From: Salvia splendens
Lineage: Eukaryota; Streptophyta; Magnoliopsida; Lamiales; Lamiaceae
Assembly: GCF_004379255.2 (NCBI RefSeq)
Contig: NC_056033.1
Span: 24,048,209 to 24,112,208 of the forward strand
Length of the DNA: 64,000 bases
Reading direction: 5' to 3'
Made by a program: the position numbers and the translations under genes
Part shown: in pieces, positions 52,600 to 64,000 of the stretch
How positions within the stretch are numbered: position 1 is the stretch's first letter
Layout of the letters: each line of letters begins with the position of its first letter
Notes under the pieces: generated by a model
Told to the model about the DNA's origin: nothing
What the model saw: the letters and a program-made list of their open reading frames with translations, nothing else
The model's database searches: none

Positions 52600-55081
52600 A
52601 CAAGATGAAAAAGAGGCACATGGAGACTTATTAGATCAATTGATAATAAATGAACTAATGTTCACCTCTGTAATCAATTTGGAGGGAAAGGATCTTTCTA
52701 ACAACACCCTATTGAATTCGTGTATTTCATTCTCTGAATTAGTTGCAATGATATATGCTAAGATAAGGGTAGATTTCAAACCAACACTCCATCGATATAT
52801 CATGGAGGCATTGTTTCTTAGGTACCGCGAGTTATATATGCACTGGGGTTGACAGTGATGACAATGTGATGTTTATGTTCAATGAAGCTCTAAATTCTAC
52901 TCGTCATATTGAATTATTTGTTGAGTATTCGTTTGTTGGAAATGCCTTAATCCCACTAGTTGTTGATTATGGTGTTGGATCATCTACAAGGATTGAACCT
53001 ATGAGCATTGATTGCGGTATGAATGAGCAAACAGATGTTGCAGATGCTGCTGATGTTGGATTGAATACTCAAGAGAATGTTCAAGAGCATATTGATGTTC
53101 ATGTTATACGAGGAGACCTTGATCCACCATTGTCGTCATCATCATCTGATGATATTTTAAGTGATGATTCATGTGATCTGTCTAGTGACGAGGAGATAGT
53201 GTGTAAACCTGCCGTGCAAGGTGAACAACCACTTCCAGAATACGTTCATAGTGGGTTGAAATATTTTCGTAGACTGCCGAGTGGTCCTTCTGAGGTACCT
53301 GAAGTTGGTAATGAACGCAGTACTATGTATTGGGATGAAGCACACCCGTATCGGATTAATGCAGAAACAAAATTTGATAGCAAGCTGCATGGTAAGACTG
53401 CTATTACTATGTGGAGTCTGAGGCAACACCGACAATTTAGGGTGGTTGAGAGCAAATTAAGAAGGTGGCATGCCGTATGCAAATATCCTGCAGGGAGGAC
53501 AGAAGATGGAGTAGCTATTATCAGCAAGACCGACGCTGAAAAAGCGAATGAATGTTCGTGGGAAGTTTCTGTTACACAAATGACCCATGATGATATGTGG
53601 GAAATTAGGAAGTGGGTGGGACGCCATAGTTGTGAAGGCCATCGTAATGATAGAGGACATGCTAACTTTTCATCACCAATGATTGCTTTGTGTATTCGCC
53701 ATCAGTTGCTAAAAAATGCCGAGTACAAAGCCGCAGCCGTAAGAAATTTTGTTCATGACAAATTTCATGTGGTAATCAGTTATAAGAAGGCATGGTATGC
53801 ACGGAGAAGGGCTTTAGAGATTGTATTTGGTCGATGGGAGGAGTCATTTCGGGATTTGCCAAGCTACATGCTTGAACTGCAGTCTAGGAATCCAGGCACA
53901 ATTGTGGAGTGGAGGCATAATGAGTTGTTGAGCCAGGGACGTAATAAAGTCTTCTATTACGTTTTCTGAGCACTTGGGCCTGCTATACATGCTTTCCAAG
54001 AGTTCCAACCAGTTTTAACAATAGACGGGACTCACATTCGAGGAAGATTTAAAGGTAAGTTGCTTGTTGCTTGTGGTGTTGATGCTAACAAGAAATGTCT
54101 GCCTATTGCATATGCTGTTGTTGATGAAGAAACTGGCGACAGTTGGGAGTGGTTTTTGGATCTAGGGGTGAGCAAAAAAACCGGAAACCGAATATCCGAA
54201 CCGAACAAAACCGAAATTTTGAAATTCGGTTCGGTTTTTTCGGTTTTTCGGTCCGGTTCGGTTCGATTTTAAAAATAAAAAAATTTTTGTTTTTCGGTTC
54301 GGTTCGGTTCGGGCGAAGAAAAAAATTGAAAAACCGAAAAACTGAATTATATATATATTCTATTATATATAATATATATATTCTTTTAATATATTCTAAT
54401 ATATAATATATATTATATGTATTATTAATTTTATATTATATATAAATATTCTATTAGTATATATAAAATAAAATAAAATACACATATATAAATATATATA
54501 TTTATATTATATTTATTTTTTTCAGATTTTTCGGTTTTGTTCGGGTTTTTCGGTTTTTTAAGTTCGGTTTTCGGTTTTTCGATTTCGGTTTTTCGGTTTT
54601 TCGGGTTCGGTTCGGTTTGGATTTTGAACTAAATTCGGTTTTTCGGTTTTGGTTCAGTTTTGGTAAAAAACCGAACCGAAACCCGAATGCACACCCCTAT
54701 TTGGATCATGTCAGAATTCATGTGGTGAAATACCAAAGGGAAATGTGCATCATTTCGGATAGACATAAATGAATCCTTAAGGCTATGCGTTCTGATGAAT
54801 GGAAAAAGCCGCCGATATGTCACCACAAATTTTGTTTGATCCATGTGAGGAAAAATATCTTGACGAAACTTAAGGGTAAGGAAGCTAGAGTGAAAGGCAT
54901 GGTATGGGCATTGGGTGTCACAACTCAAGTAGGTAAATACATGCGAAGGCAACGTGCACTACGGGAGGAAATTCTTGTTGCGATACACGAGCTCAATAAA
55001 GCCAAAAAAGAAAACTGGTCTCTTTGTTACGATGATGAACTGAGATGGGGTGCCCTCAACAAACATGTCAGAGAGCTACTG
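52600..55081 (+). pseudogene. Mutator-like (MuDR-type) transposase remnant
   Basis: 52640-52852 gives the N-terminal part. A frameshift near 52853 leads into 52866-53969 (367 codons), with an acidic Asp/Ser-rich stretch, the MuDR DNA-binding region (WHAVCKYPAG, WEIRKWVGRHSC) and KAWYARRRALE. An in-frame TGA at 53968-53970 is followed by the MULE transposase core (TIDGTHIRGRFKGKLLVACG, DANKKCLPIAYAVVDEE, WEWFLDL). The core is split at 54163 by a 537 bp MITE and resumes at 54708 (MCIISDRHKS, CLIHVRKNI). It is then cut at 55081 by the LTR of element D. It cannot encode an intact transposase. Confidence 0.88.
54163..54699. mobile_element. hAT-type MITE rich in CGGTTCGGTTTTTCGG repeats
   Basis: Termini TAGGGGTGAGCA and its inverse TGCACACCCCTA, with the 8 bp target duplication TTTGGATC (54155-54162 and 54700-54707). 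The arms contain many CCGAA / TTCGG units that can pair with each other. The centre (54340-54520) is a long AT-rich, TATATA-like tract. No coding capacity. Confidence 0.9.
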
Positions 55082-57773
55082 TGACGCCCCACTTTTCGAA
55101 CCCTATGACGATTACATTTACTTTCTTTTATTGTCGAATTAATTGATGAATTGCTACGTGTTTGAATTGGTGACCTAATTTGATTTGACCGAGTCAATTT
55201 CGTTGATTTTTATGACGTGGCTTAAATTAATTGATGGGGAATAATATATATTGTGGTGAATTATATTCCAAGGAGAGTGAGATTTTACTTAGGATCATAA
55301 ATAATTACCTTGCTCTTTTTATTGTGGAAATTTCGACCACTACCAATTATTGGAGAGGAATTTTATTTCTTGGATTTAATTATTTGCTTTGGGATAATTA
55401 TCCAAATTAAATCCTAAAGCCTAATTACCTTATTTCCTTCTTGATAAAAATCGGCCCCTACTATTTTCCTTAGGGAGATTTCGAAATCTCCTAATTTGTG
55501 GGAGAAGGAAATTATTCATTATTTATTTTGATCCCTTAATTATTTCTTTCCATGATTTAATTGGAATATCCTAGCAAATCTTGCCTTATCTTATTTTATT
55601 AAAGATTTGAAATTATTCCTTATTGAGGGGGAATAATACACGCCTATTTCCTATATTTGTGGGAGGATTTTTATTTATTTTTCGGCTCCGTATTATTTTA
55701 TTCTGCTCCGTGAAGATACCCAAATTAAATTAGAGGCTAATTAAATAGCCCTAAATTTCAAAAATCCTCCTTATTTCTTACCCCAAATTCACGCCAACTC
55801 CTCCCCCAAATCTCTCCAATCTTTATTTTAAATATTCTCCAATTATTCTCTAATTAATTGGGAGATATTCTTATTCTCAACTCTATAAATAGAGACAAAC
55901 ACTATTCCCTAACCCTAGCCACCCACACCACACGCCCACTCTCACTTTTTCATCTCCTCTCCCACTTGTTCTTCCACTCTACTCAAGATCCTTTCGAATT
56001 TCCAAGAGATTGTTGAAGAATCGACACTTTTATTCGTTCCTACCGATTGTTTCGTCCAAGAAAGGTAAAAATCAGACCCTATTCTTCATTCCTCTCCATC
56101 TAAACATTCTTTGACTCCCTCATGCATGTAGAGAGCGTAGGGAATTCAAATCCAAGGGTTAATCAGTGGGAATTTGCTTTTGTATGTGTGATTGCGTTTT
56201 GAATGAAATTGTTTGATGATTTAATGAATCTATGGTGAATGATATGTGATGTTACGAAAGCATGAGTACAAGGACTCTTTTGAGCATGTTTGTGTGTTAA
56301 AACCATGAAAAGGTTGATTTTGAATAAATAGGGATAAACCCTAATTCGAATCTTTTTAAAGGCCTGAAAAACTGTGAGTTCGGACAGTATGTTCCGACAT
56401 GTATTTGACCAACCAAATGAACTCCGATTTGATAGATTCTTTTTCCTGAGATAACTTCATGATGTCTTCTGTGTTGTGTGTGAATTTCAACTCATTTGGT
56501 TAAAAGATGAATGTTTGGTGAATTTTTAAAGTTGACTGTGCAGTTCTGCCATAAAATACTTTCTCGACCAGTAGGTTACGTTGTTGATTTGACCGACCAA
56601 AAAGGGGTATTTTGACATGAAATTTAAACTGGAAGTTATTTGATGAGTCTACTGTATCGAGGTAAAGTTTTAGCCCCAACGAAAGTCGGGTGAATTTATA
56701 AAGATTTTTATAAAATGGTTGCGCAGTGCTGTCAGATTTCTACCTTTACAAAAACAACTATATTATTAAGTTATGAATGACATACATGAATTATATATGT
56801 GATGGAGTGATGTGATATGCAAAGAGGTATGCTATGATGTGAATTCCATATGTTGATGGGGAAAAAGGGAAAGTTAGGGACATGCATGATATTAAAGGGA
56901 AAGCGATACTTGAAATCTAAACGGGCGAGGTGGGCTCTCTTTTAAATAAGGACTATGTCCTAATGTTTTATCGATGGAAATAACTATGATTATCATGCCT
57001 TGATTTGTTTTTACGTGCCTATCTGATGTGGCTTTTGCCACTATTATATAAATCGAATTCGGGTCCTCGTAGGGCTGCAAACCCTACTTGGATTAGTGTA
57101 CACCTATGGTAGACTGTGTACTAGCGTACGGACTGGCCGGTCTAGTGGCTTGGTTTGTGGCCACATTCCAAGTCATGTATTGGCAGATATGGTTGACGTC
57201 TATGGAAAAATGACTGCGCAGTCGCTATTTTGAACAATGGAAAATATTTTGGGTGTCTCGGGCCTTTTCTAAAGTTAAAACCCCGATGGTTACTTACATA
57301 TGACATGATAACATATACTCTTCTTTAAAATGTTTTCGGTATGAGCCATTGAGTATTTTCATAGTACTCAGCCGTGCATGTGTTTTCCCTATGTGCAGGT
57401 TGAGCGGCGACGACTGGTTGGTGGTGTTGAGCAGAATTAATAATATACTATGGTTGTTTGGAAACTCCGAGTGTCGTTGTGTCCTCACACATGACTTCAC
57501 TCTTCTCTTGGATGCTTCCGCTGTGATGTTTTCTTTACTTACTTGCGTTAAACTTTGCAACTGTTTAATTGGATGTTTAAAACTCGTTATCTTTTGAATA
57601 ATGTCAAACCTTTAGTCTTTTCATTTATTAAACATAAATACTCTTGGTCGTTTATTTATTAAACTTAAATTCTTGGTCAAACCTTTATTGAAACCCTAGT
57701 TTTCTATGTCTGTTCATTAAGTCCCTTAATCACGATCGCCCGCTTTTACTAACCCTAAAGGGCGGTCGTGACA
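55082..57773 (+). repeat. 5' LTR of element D (2692 bp)
   Basis: Begins TGACGCCCC and ends GGGCGGTCGTGACA. It has blocks in common with the solo LTR at 9180-12630. A TATA box lies at 55883-55890, and the double stem-loop at 57350-57399. Confidence 0.88.
55883..55890 (+). promoter_or_regulatory. TATA box of element D LTR
   Basis: TATAAATA followed about 30 bp later by a C/A-rich stretch (CACTATTCCCTAACCC) suitable as a plant transcription start. Confidence 0.55.
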
Positions 57774-57776
57774 GCT

Positions 57777-57788
57777 TGGTATCAGAGC
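57777..57788 (+). promoter_or_regulatory. Primer binding site of element D
   Basis: TGGTATCAGAGC, 3 bp after the LTR end, is complementary to the 3' end of initiator tRNA-Met. Confidence 0.92.
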
Positions 57789-60384
57789 CTCAGGTCTTTC
57801 CGCTCTGGACCCAAGAGTCTTGTTTGAGTCAAAATCCATTCATGTGTAATTGGCTAAATGATAAACATCGAAAGCTCAACACCACAACTCGTCCCTGCCC
57901 AACCACGAAGAATGAGGTAACAAGTATTTTGATAGTTTTTGATATGAACTGTGAAATGTTATAAATTTCGATGGGAATATTTCTCTTGTGAGAATGGAAG
58001 TAGTTCTATGGGAATCGAGGTTGATATAACATTTTGAAAATTTTGCTTGGGGATGAAATGATGAATATGCATGGGTATGAAATTGTTAATTGCGTTTATG
58101 CCAAAAATAATGAATGTCGTTATGAAAATGAACTTGTATTGGTTGATGTTGAGATTTGCTATTACGTCCACGAAACTGCAAAATTTACTCGAAGAAAATA
58201 CATGTTGCTTCCATGAACGACAAAATTTTTTTTTTGCCTAGGCAGTTAAAATTTCATGACTATGAAACTGTGAAATGCAAAGCATGATACGCGTATAGTT
58301 GCGAGTTGCGATTGTGATACAGATAAGCATGAACTGCATGAATTATGAAATGTGATTCCATGGATGAATGATTGATTAAGTGTTGCTATTCACATATATT
58401 AATGTACGATGTTTGTTATGCTATGGAACACCAAATGATTTATACGAATAAATGTGTTGATTGTGCAATATATGGATGACATTTATTTGTGAAAATTTAG
58501 GACCGATGAAGTACGAGGTATTGTATAGAACCACTATTAAAGTGAAATGTGGAACTTTTGAACTTTGTTGCGAACGTAGGAGCCATATGAAGCTTGAGTT
58601 AGGTAAAGATCAAATATACGTTGAAGTACGAGACTTCAAGCTATGCTTGAAATTATAGAGTGCCTAAGAGGTAGGCCAGACTGAACGTGCTAGAACTTAG
58701 TTGTAAGTTGACAACTGCAATATCACTTTCCTGAGTGATAAAACCAACGAAAGTATATATTTCGAACTTTGGTGTATCCTCACAATGGCGAGATCATACC
58801 TAAGATCTAATAAAACTATGCAGTCTTGCATACCATGCCAAAGTGGCGATGCGACACAAGTACGATGACGTTTACGACATTTTAAGACCATGTGTGCAAT
58901 GGCAATGCATTTCGAAAACTACGTAGCATGGCAAGAAGACTTTGAAGATGCGACCATAAAAAAATGTTATTAATTTCGACGATAGGATAAATCTCAACTT
59001 GGAATCCACGATTTCATAGAACGATGTTACCATGTTCAGGCTCGTGAAAAATGTGCGAGGGAGTGCGACCCTCGTAGCTAGAATGAATGTTTTTTTTAAA
59101 TCAACAGTACTTACTTGGATTCTAAGTTCTTTTCGGAACGTTTTGAATAAACGTGAGCCCTTGTCTATTTAAACACCTTGGTTGACTCCCAATTTGCAAG
59201 TAATGTCCATTATTTTTTTTCCCTATATCGAGTCATGACTCACTTGTCTCGAAAGTTTGGGTTTTCCTTTGTAACGTTGGATAACTTGATTGAGTAGTCT
59301 CCTTTGATTCATCATTCATAAGGACAATATTTTGACCTTATGAACTTCCATCATTGAACTTCATATCTAAGGTTGTTTGCAGTTATGACCTTCAGTATGA
59401 CCACACCTCCAGACATGTTTTCTTCAAAGGATGGAATATTCTTCTTGGAATTACTAGCTCACCTCTTTATTTTGTAACCATGTATGTGGCAAGTTCTTTC
59501 TTGCAGAAGTGAAATTCTTTTTAGCTCGGTTTCACTACATATATTGCTTCATACTCAATGATTTTTTTTCTTTCTGCAACACCAAGTTAAGGCTATCCTG
59601 TTCTCTTCTTCCTTAACGGGTTGATCGTGTTAAATTTCTGAAAAGTTCCATTCACTTTGAGTTGTCTTTAACAAACCCGCGAACCCATTGATGTGATTTC
59701 ATCTTTTTCCAATAACATGATGTTGTTGAACCATCATTTGTACTACTTCATGACATTTGTCTATGTATCTAAATCCTGCCGCGACTGATTATTTTAGGCC
59801 TTGACATGTTTGAACGATATCATTCATTGCTGTCCGGAATTTTTGCAAATTGTGATCTAGCAGTCGGCTACGGAATTTGAGAATTTTTGCAGTTTCATCC
59901 TGTTTCCATGACCTATCTCATGTTCTTCCGAGCTCTCATCAGAAGTAAATTCTCAAAGCTCTATGGGTTTTATTTGATACCTCTAAACCATTTAATTCTC
60001 AGAATGGACGGGTTGAGTCCAATGAAACTCAATCATTGCATTGTTGTTCTTGTTTCCTTGATTAATTTTGGAGCCTCCCCGATTAAAGACATCCTTAGCA
60101 ATGTTGCAACAATTCGAAATCTGTTCATATCCAAGTAAGACTGTTGGGTCAAATTTCGAATCCTTGATATTAGACGGTAGGGAAATGCGGTAGTTGACTC
60201 GGATATATATACAAGGAATAAGTTTCTATAGTCAGACATGCTCAAAAATGACACACCACTCCCGGGAGAAAAGGAAGTGGGATGATTCTCGGACTCCATA
60301 CAACGGAAAAACGGTACCAGTCGAGTCAGCATTGATCTCAACACGGAGGAGGACAACATACTTCTAGTCAGAGAGGAGACTACC
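57789..60384 (+). other. Degenerate leader/gag region of element D
   Basis: 2.6 kb without a recognisable gag capsid domain. The composition is AT-rich and irregular, with only small open frames (57776-57964, 58461-58658, 59887-60138). It may be a decayed gag or an older insertion. Confidence 0.4.
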
Positions 60385-60522
60385 GATCCAGGGCACCACA
60401 GTGCAACGTGTGCTCTAAGTATCACTTCGGAGAATGTCGGCATCAAAACGTTACCAATTGTTACAAATGCGGAGGGAATGGTCACTTCTCTAGGGAGTGT
60501 CCGAGCAAGAAGGGAGGATTGT
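60385..60522 (+). pseudogene. Gag zinc-knuckle region of element D
   Basis: The translated stretch contains CNVCSKYHFGEC and then CYKCGGNGHFSREC, a canonical CX2CX4HX4C knuckle that binds the element RNA. It ends at TGA. The upstream gag is not recognisable. Confidence 0.75.
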
Positions 60523-60656
60523 GATCGAGGCAGAACGATCAAGGATCCTGTCAGCAATCAAGGGCACCGCAGAGTGAATCAAGGAAAAATCACGATCAAC
60601 CTCCGCGACAACAACAACCTTACTGCCCAAGACTCCTTCCTGCTAGAGCATATGCC

Positions 60657-60896
60657 TTGAGACAGAAACAACCCAAGACTGAACCAGGGAGTCACGAGAA
60701 GGGAAACCTGGCAGGTATGGGCAAAATCCTCGACACACCCATTGTTGTATTGTTTGATACGGGCGCATCGCATTCTTTTATATCTGAATTATGTGTGGAC
60801 ACCTTAAGTTTGCCTGCTTACAAATCTGAACATACGATGATGGTGTCCTCACCAGTGGGAGGGACAATAGAATCCCTCGAACATGCTCGCACGTAG
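60657..60896 (+). pseudogene. Protease fragment of element D
   Basis: 79 codons with the retropepsin active site VLFDTGASHSFIS. It stops at 60894-60896; the remaining part of the protease domain resumes at 60942. Confidence 0.75.
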
Positions 60897-60941
60897 AATT
60901 TGTTAGGGAGAACTTAAGTTAGTCGCTCACAACTTAAAGTC

Positions 60942-62027
60942 ATGGCAATGAGAGATTTCGACATAATCCTGGGGATGGATTGGTTAGCTGCGAACTTTGC
61001 TACTATTCGTTGCAAGGATAGACAATTATCTCTGCAAGCCCCGGGGGAGGTACCCACCATATACTATGGAATCTCGATGAACCGACGAACGTCTATCATC
61101 TCCGCGTTTCAAGCTAGTACGATGGTGAGAAAGGGGCGTCCCGCCTATCTTGTCTATCTACAAGGACAGGAGGTAGGAGAAAGAAAAGTGGAAGATGTTG
61201 CCGTTCTACGAGAATTTTCAGACGTTTTTCCTGAAACTTTGCCTGGACCACCGCCAGATCGACAACTGGAGTTCACAATCAACCTAGAGCCAGGGTCGGC
61301 GCCTGTGTCCAAGGCACCATACCGAATGACGCCTAAAGGGTTAGAAGAACTCAAGATACAACTTCAGGAGCTTATGGACCTAGGTTTCATTAGGCCCAGT
61401 GTCTCACCGTGGGGCGCTCCTGTGCTATTTGTCAAGAAGAAAGATGGGTCGATGAGGATGTGTATCGACTATAGAGAGTTGAACAAAATGACCCTCAAAA
61501 ACAAATATCCACTGGCAAGGATAGAGGACATATTCGACCAACTCCGAGGAGCCTGCGTGTTTTCAAAGGTGAACTTAAGGTCCGGATACCACCAATTGAG
61601 GGTCCGAAGGGAAGACATACCGAAGACCGCGTTCCGCACAAGATATGGTCACTATGAGTTTGTGGTAATGCCGTTCGGATTGACAAATGCACCCACAGTA
61701 TTCATGGATCTGATGAACCGAGTATTCCACCCATACTTGGATAAATTTGTCTTGATCTTCATAAATGACGTACTCGTCTACTCGAAGAATGAGAAAGAGC
61801 ACGAGGAACATCTACGAATCACCTTGGAGACGTTGAGGACCGAGAAGCTATACGCTAAAGTCAACAAGTGTGAGTTTTGGCTGAACGAAGTCAATTTTCT
61901 CGGTCACATCATGTCGGCAGAAGGAATCCGAGTGGATCCCGCCAAGGTTGAGGCGGTACAAAATGGAAGGCACCTTCGACACCAAACGAGATTCGGAGTT
62001 TGGCAGGATATTACCGAAGGTTTATAG
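60942..62027 (+). pseudogene. Reverse transcriptase of element D, catalytically altered and frameshifted
   Basis: 361 codons. The end of protease (DIILGMDWL) is followed by RT with CIDYRELNK and [14 protein letters not shown]. The catalytic FxDD box reads FIND (Asn 275), so one essential Asp is lost. Near 61963 a 1 bp frameshift moves the RT tail into the frame of 62000-62224. Three residues are also missing just before AGYYRRF. Confidence 0.85.
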
Positions 62028-62550
62028 AAGTATTCTCCAAGATAGCGAGGCCAATGACCCAACAACTCAAGAAGAGGGTGAAAGTCAATTGGACCCCGGA
62101 GAGTGAGACAAGTTTTCAGCTTTTGAAGAAGAAACTGACCACTGCACCAATCTTAACTGTTCCAGAGCCTGGAATGAGTTACGTGGTCTACACTGACGCT
62201 TCGAAGGTGGGACTAGGATGTTGATGTAGAACAACAAAGTGATCGCCCACGCATCACGACAATTGAGACCGCAGGAGTTGAACTACCCAACCCACGACTA
62301 GGAGCTAGCAGCAGTAGTGCATGCCCTAAAGATTTGGAGGCACCATCTCTATGGAGTTCGACGTGAAATCTTTACGGACCACAAGAGCCTGAAATATTTC
62401 TTTGAGCCGAAAGATTTGAACATGCGACAACGAAGATGGCTCGAATTAGTAAAGGACTACGATTGTGGCATCAATTACCACCATGGCAAAGCAAATGTAG
62501 TTACAGACGCGTTGAGCCGAAGGAACCATGGGCAACTAGCTGCTTTCTGA
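62000..62550 (+). pseudogene. RT tail and RNase H of element D, with stops
   Basis: 62000-62224 covers AGYYRRFIE to the first RNase H Asp (YTDASKVGLGC). A frameshift and two TAG codons follow. 62317-62550 resumes with [23 protein letters not shown] and VVTDALSRR. It cannot be translated whole. Confidence 0.8.
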
Positions 62551-62687
62551 CGCAAGAGGAAAGTCTAATACGAGAGTTTAGTAAAATGCAATTGGAAGTG
62601 GTAAGGGCACCTGAAACAGTGGAAGGCCGAATTGCCACCTTAGAGGTTGAACCTAATCTAAGAACGAGAATCGTTGCAGCATAACGA

Positions 62688-62949
62688 ATGGATACGAAAC
62701 TTGAAGAAATTCGAATTGAGGTGAAAACTGGCAAATCTGGAAGTTTTAGTGAGGAGTCCGACAACGCCCTCACTTTTGAAGGGAGACTGTGCGTACCAAA
62801 CGACGTGGAACTCAAGAACGAGATCATGAGTGAAGCTCATGAGACTCCATACACCGCTCACCCGGGAAGCACGAAGATGTATCAAGACTTGAAAAAGTCC
62901 TTTTGGTGGAATGGCATGAAGAGAGACATAGCGGCATTTGAAGCGGGAA
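62688..62949 (+). pseudogene. Integrase N-terminal zinc region of element D, truncated
   Basis: Contains EAHETPYTAHPGSTKMYQDL and FWWNGMKRDIAAF, the His half of the HHCC motif. The Cys pair and the whole catalytic core are absent because the sequence changes at about 62950. Confidence 0.75.
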
Positions 62950-63183
62950 TATGTGTTGAAAGCATGAATATGTATGTGTGGATGAATGATAGACAAACCT
63001 AGTTTGTAAATGTCGAGCATGAAAACTGTGGTGTTCGGATAGTAGGTTCCGACGAGTGTTTGGCTGACCAAACGATCTTATTTTGGCACGAATTTTGAAC
63101 TGAGTGAAACTTTAAGTGTCTTCTGTGTTGTGTCAAAATTTTTAACTTTCTACTATTTTTACAAAAGAAATTTTACGAGAGGC
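62950..63183 (+). repeat. LTR-derived fragment after element D integrase
   Basis: Resembles the element D LTR around 56270-56680 (AGCATG, GTTCGGATAGTAGGTTCCGAC, TGACCAAACGA, GTCTTCTGTGTTGTG). An internal deletion thus joined integrase to the middle of the 3' LTR. Confidence 0.65.
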
Positions 63184-64000
63184 TGACTTTTAATATTGAG
63201 ATGAAAAATTGCACAAGTAGTAAGGATTAAAGGCAGTAGGACTTAACCAATTGAGCCTTATTTCTTTCGATCCACAAACCCGCCTCATCAACTAAGGCAA
63301 CCCCATAGTAAACCCTTTTTTTTGAGCCATATACACTCATACCCGTTCTTCTAAAACCAAGACCTACCTCCATATACTTTTCCGTTACACATACGTGAGA
63401 AAAAGGGGTCAGAGAAATCCTCGAGAAAGAATGGGGTACTTGAGAAAAGTTTGAGAAAAAAAAGGGGCAGGAAAAAGTTGTAACCTGACCCTGTAAGTCG
63501 GAAATTAGGAATAAGCTTGTAAGTGAGGCGAGAAATCGTTTCTTGACCAAGTGAAATACCCAATGGCAAATTAAATCATTAGGTCCAATCCAACATATAT
63601 GATCAGGTTTTTGGTCCCTTGACTCATGTGTTTTTCTTTTACAGTTAGCTTAGAACCTCTAGGACCTTACCCTAATACATTAACCCCCTTAAGCCCCGTT
63701 ACACCCGAAACAAAGACCTTAAGGAACTATCTTGTGCAGTCCGATTCGAAGTATTAAACTTGTGGCAATACCGAGTGAACAGTCCTAACATCCTTGGTGA
63801 GGAATTAGTGACTGAGTGAATCCAACAGTTGGTTTTAAAACTAAGCAATCTTGACAAACTGACGACTTGATCAAGTATACGCGAAAGGGGGAAAAACATA
63901 AGCTGCTGGCAAATGGATTGACCTCGACCTCGGGTAAGATTGTTGGAAGTTTATTTCGGTCTAATGCATCTAAGTAAATATGTGTTTTGTTTTTCTTTTC
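63184..64000 (+). mobile_element. Element C: 3' noncoding tail of an element-B relative, cut by the window end
   Basis: Closely similar to the reverse complement of about 16890-17800 of element B, in the same order, including the block TCCTAACATCCTTGGTGAGGA and the stretch with GGATTGACCTCGACCTCG. Its LTR should begin about 100-150 bp beyond the window. Confidence 0.8.

Larger units (their letters stand above)
55082..63183 (+). mobile_element. Element D: degenerate Tekay/Del-like Ty3/gypsy element
   Basis: LTR (55082-57773), tRNA-iMet primer site (57777), a long stretch without recognisable gag until the zinc knuckles at about 60412, then protease, RT, RNase H and the beginning of integrase. 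At about 62950 the integrase stops and a short LTR-like fragment begins. At about 63184 that changes to element-B-type sequence. Frameshifts and stops are frequent. It inserted into the MULE at 55081. RT and RNase H style ([32 protein letters not shown]) is that of chromovirus-type gypsy elements. Confidence 0.88.

Noticed and set aside
53169..53660. Minus-strand ORFs within the MULE transposase
   Set aside because: They are mirror frames of the transposase coding strand.
60033..60557. 174-codon minus-strand ORF
   Set aside because: It overlaps the gag zinc-knuckle region of element D on the opposite strand and has no recognisable similarity.

Overview
This window is nuclear DNA of a flowering plant, most likely a eudicot: GT-AG introns, a plant-type BRCT gene, Stowaway-type MITEs, Athila-like and Tekay-like Ty3/gypsy LTR retrotransposons, and hAT, Mutator and Harbinger DNA elements. 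I cannot place the species. Most of the sequence is transposable elements; two host genes face each other tail to tail in the middle.

Layout. (1) 1-15482: a young Athila-like Ty3/gypsy element (element A, + strand). Its 5' LTR is cut by the window edge, gag and pro-pol are large, a third ORF follows, and the 3' LTR is complete. A 3.45 kb solo LTR of another gypsy family (9180-12630, TSD CTTGT) sits inside it. (2) 15725-22987: a related element on the minus strand (element B). RT, RNase H and most of integrase are deleted, and its gag is broken by an LTR fragment. (3) 22988-25262: MITE-rich upstream region of the host gene, with a TATA-like box and an E2F-type site. (4) 25263-41877: an 18-exon + strand gene that I reconstruct as 940 codons with at least six BRCT modules, homologous to plant MEI1/TopBP1. 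Its introns carry a complete hAT transposon (27363-30398), several MITEs and a 1.17 kb near-palindrome of retrotransposon sequence. An 87 bp fragment of organellar or bacterial-type 23S rRNA lies a few bases past the stop. (5) 42439-43624: a Pack-MULE carrying an F-box/LRR gene fragment; then a 0.6 kb inverted-repeat element and MITEs. (6) 45713-52099: a decayed UBP24-like ubiquitin protease gene (minus strand), one intron of which holds nested hAT-like and Harbinger-like elements. (7) 52600-55081: a Mutator transposase remnant split by a hAT-type MITE. (8) 55082-63183: a degenerate Tekay/Del-like gypsy element with a tRNA-iMet primer site. (9) 63184-64000: the 3' noncoding part of another element-B relative, + strand, running off the window.

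The nesting order can be read from target-site duplications. The solo LTR entered element A. Element A lies against element B. The hAT element entered a MEI1 intron, a Harbinger-like element entered a hAT-like element inside a UBP24 intron, and a MITE and then an LTR element destroyed the MULE. MEI1 is the only host gene here that looks functional. Product and family names rest on motif recognition by eye; no database search was possible.
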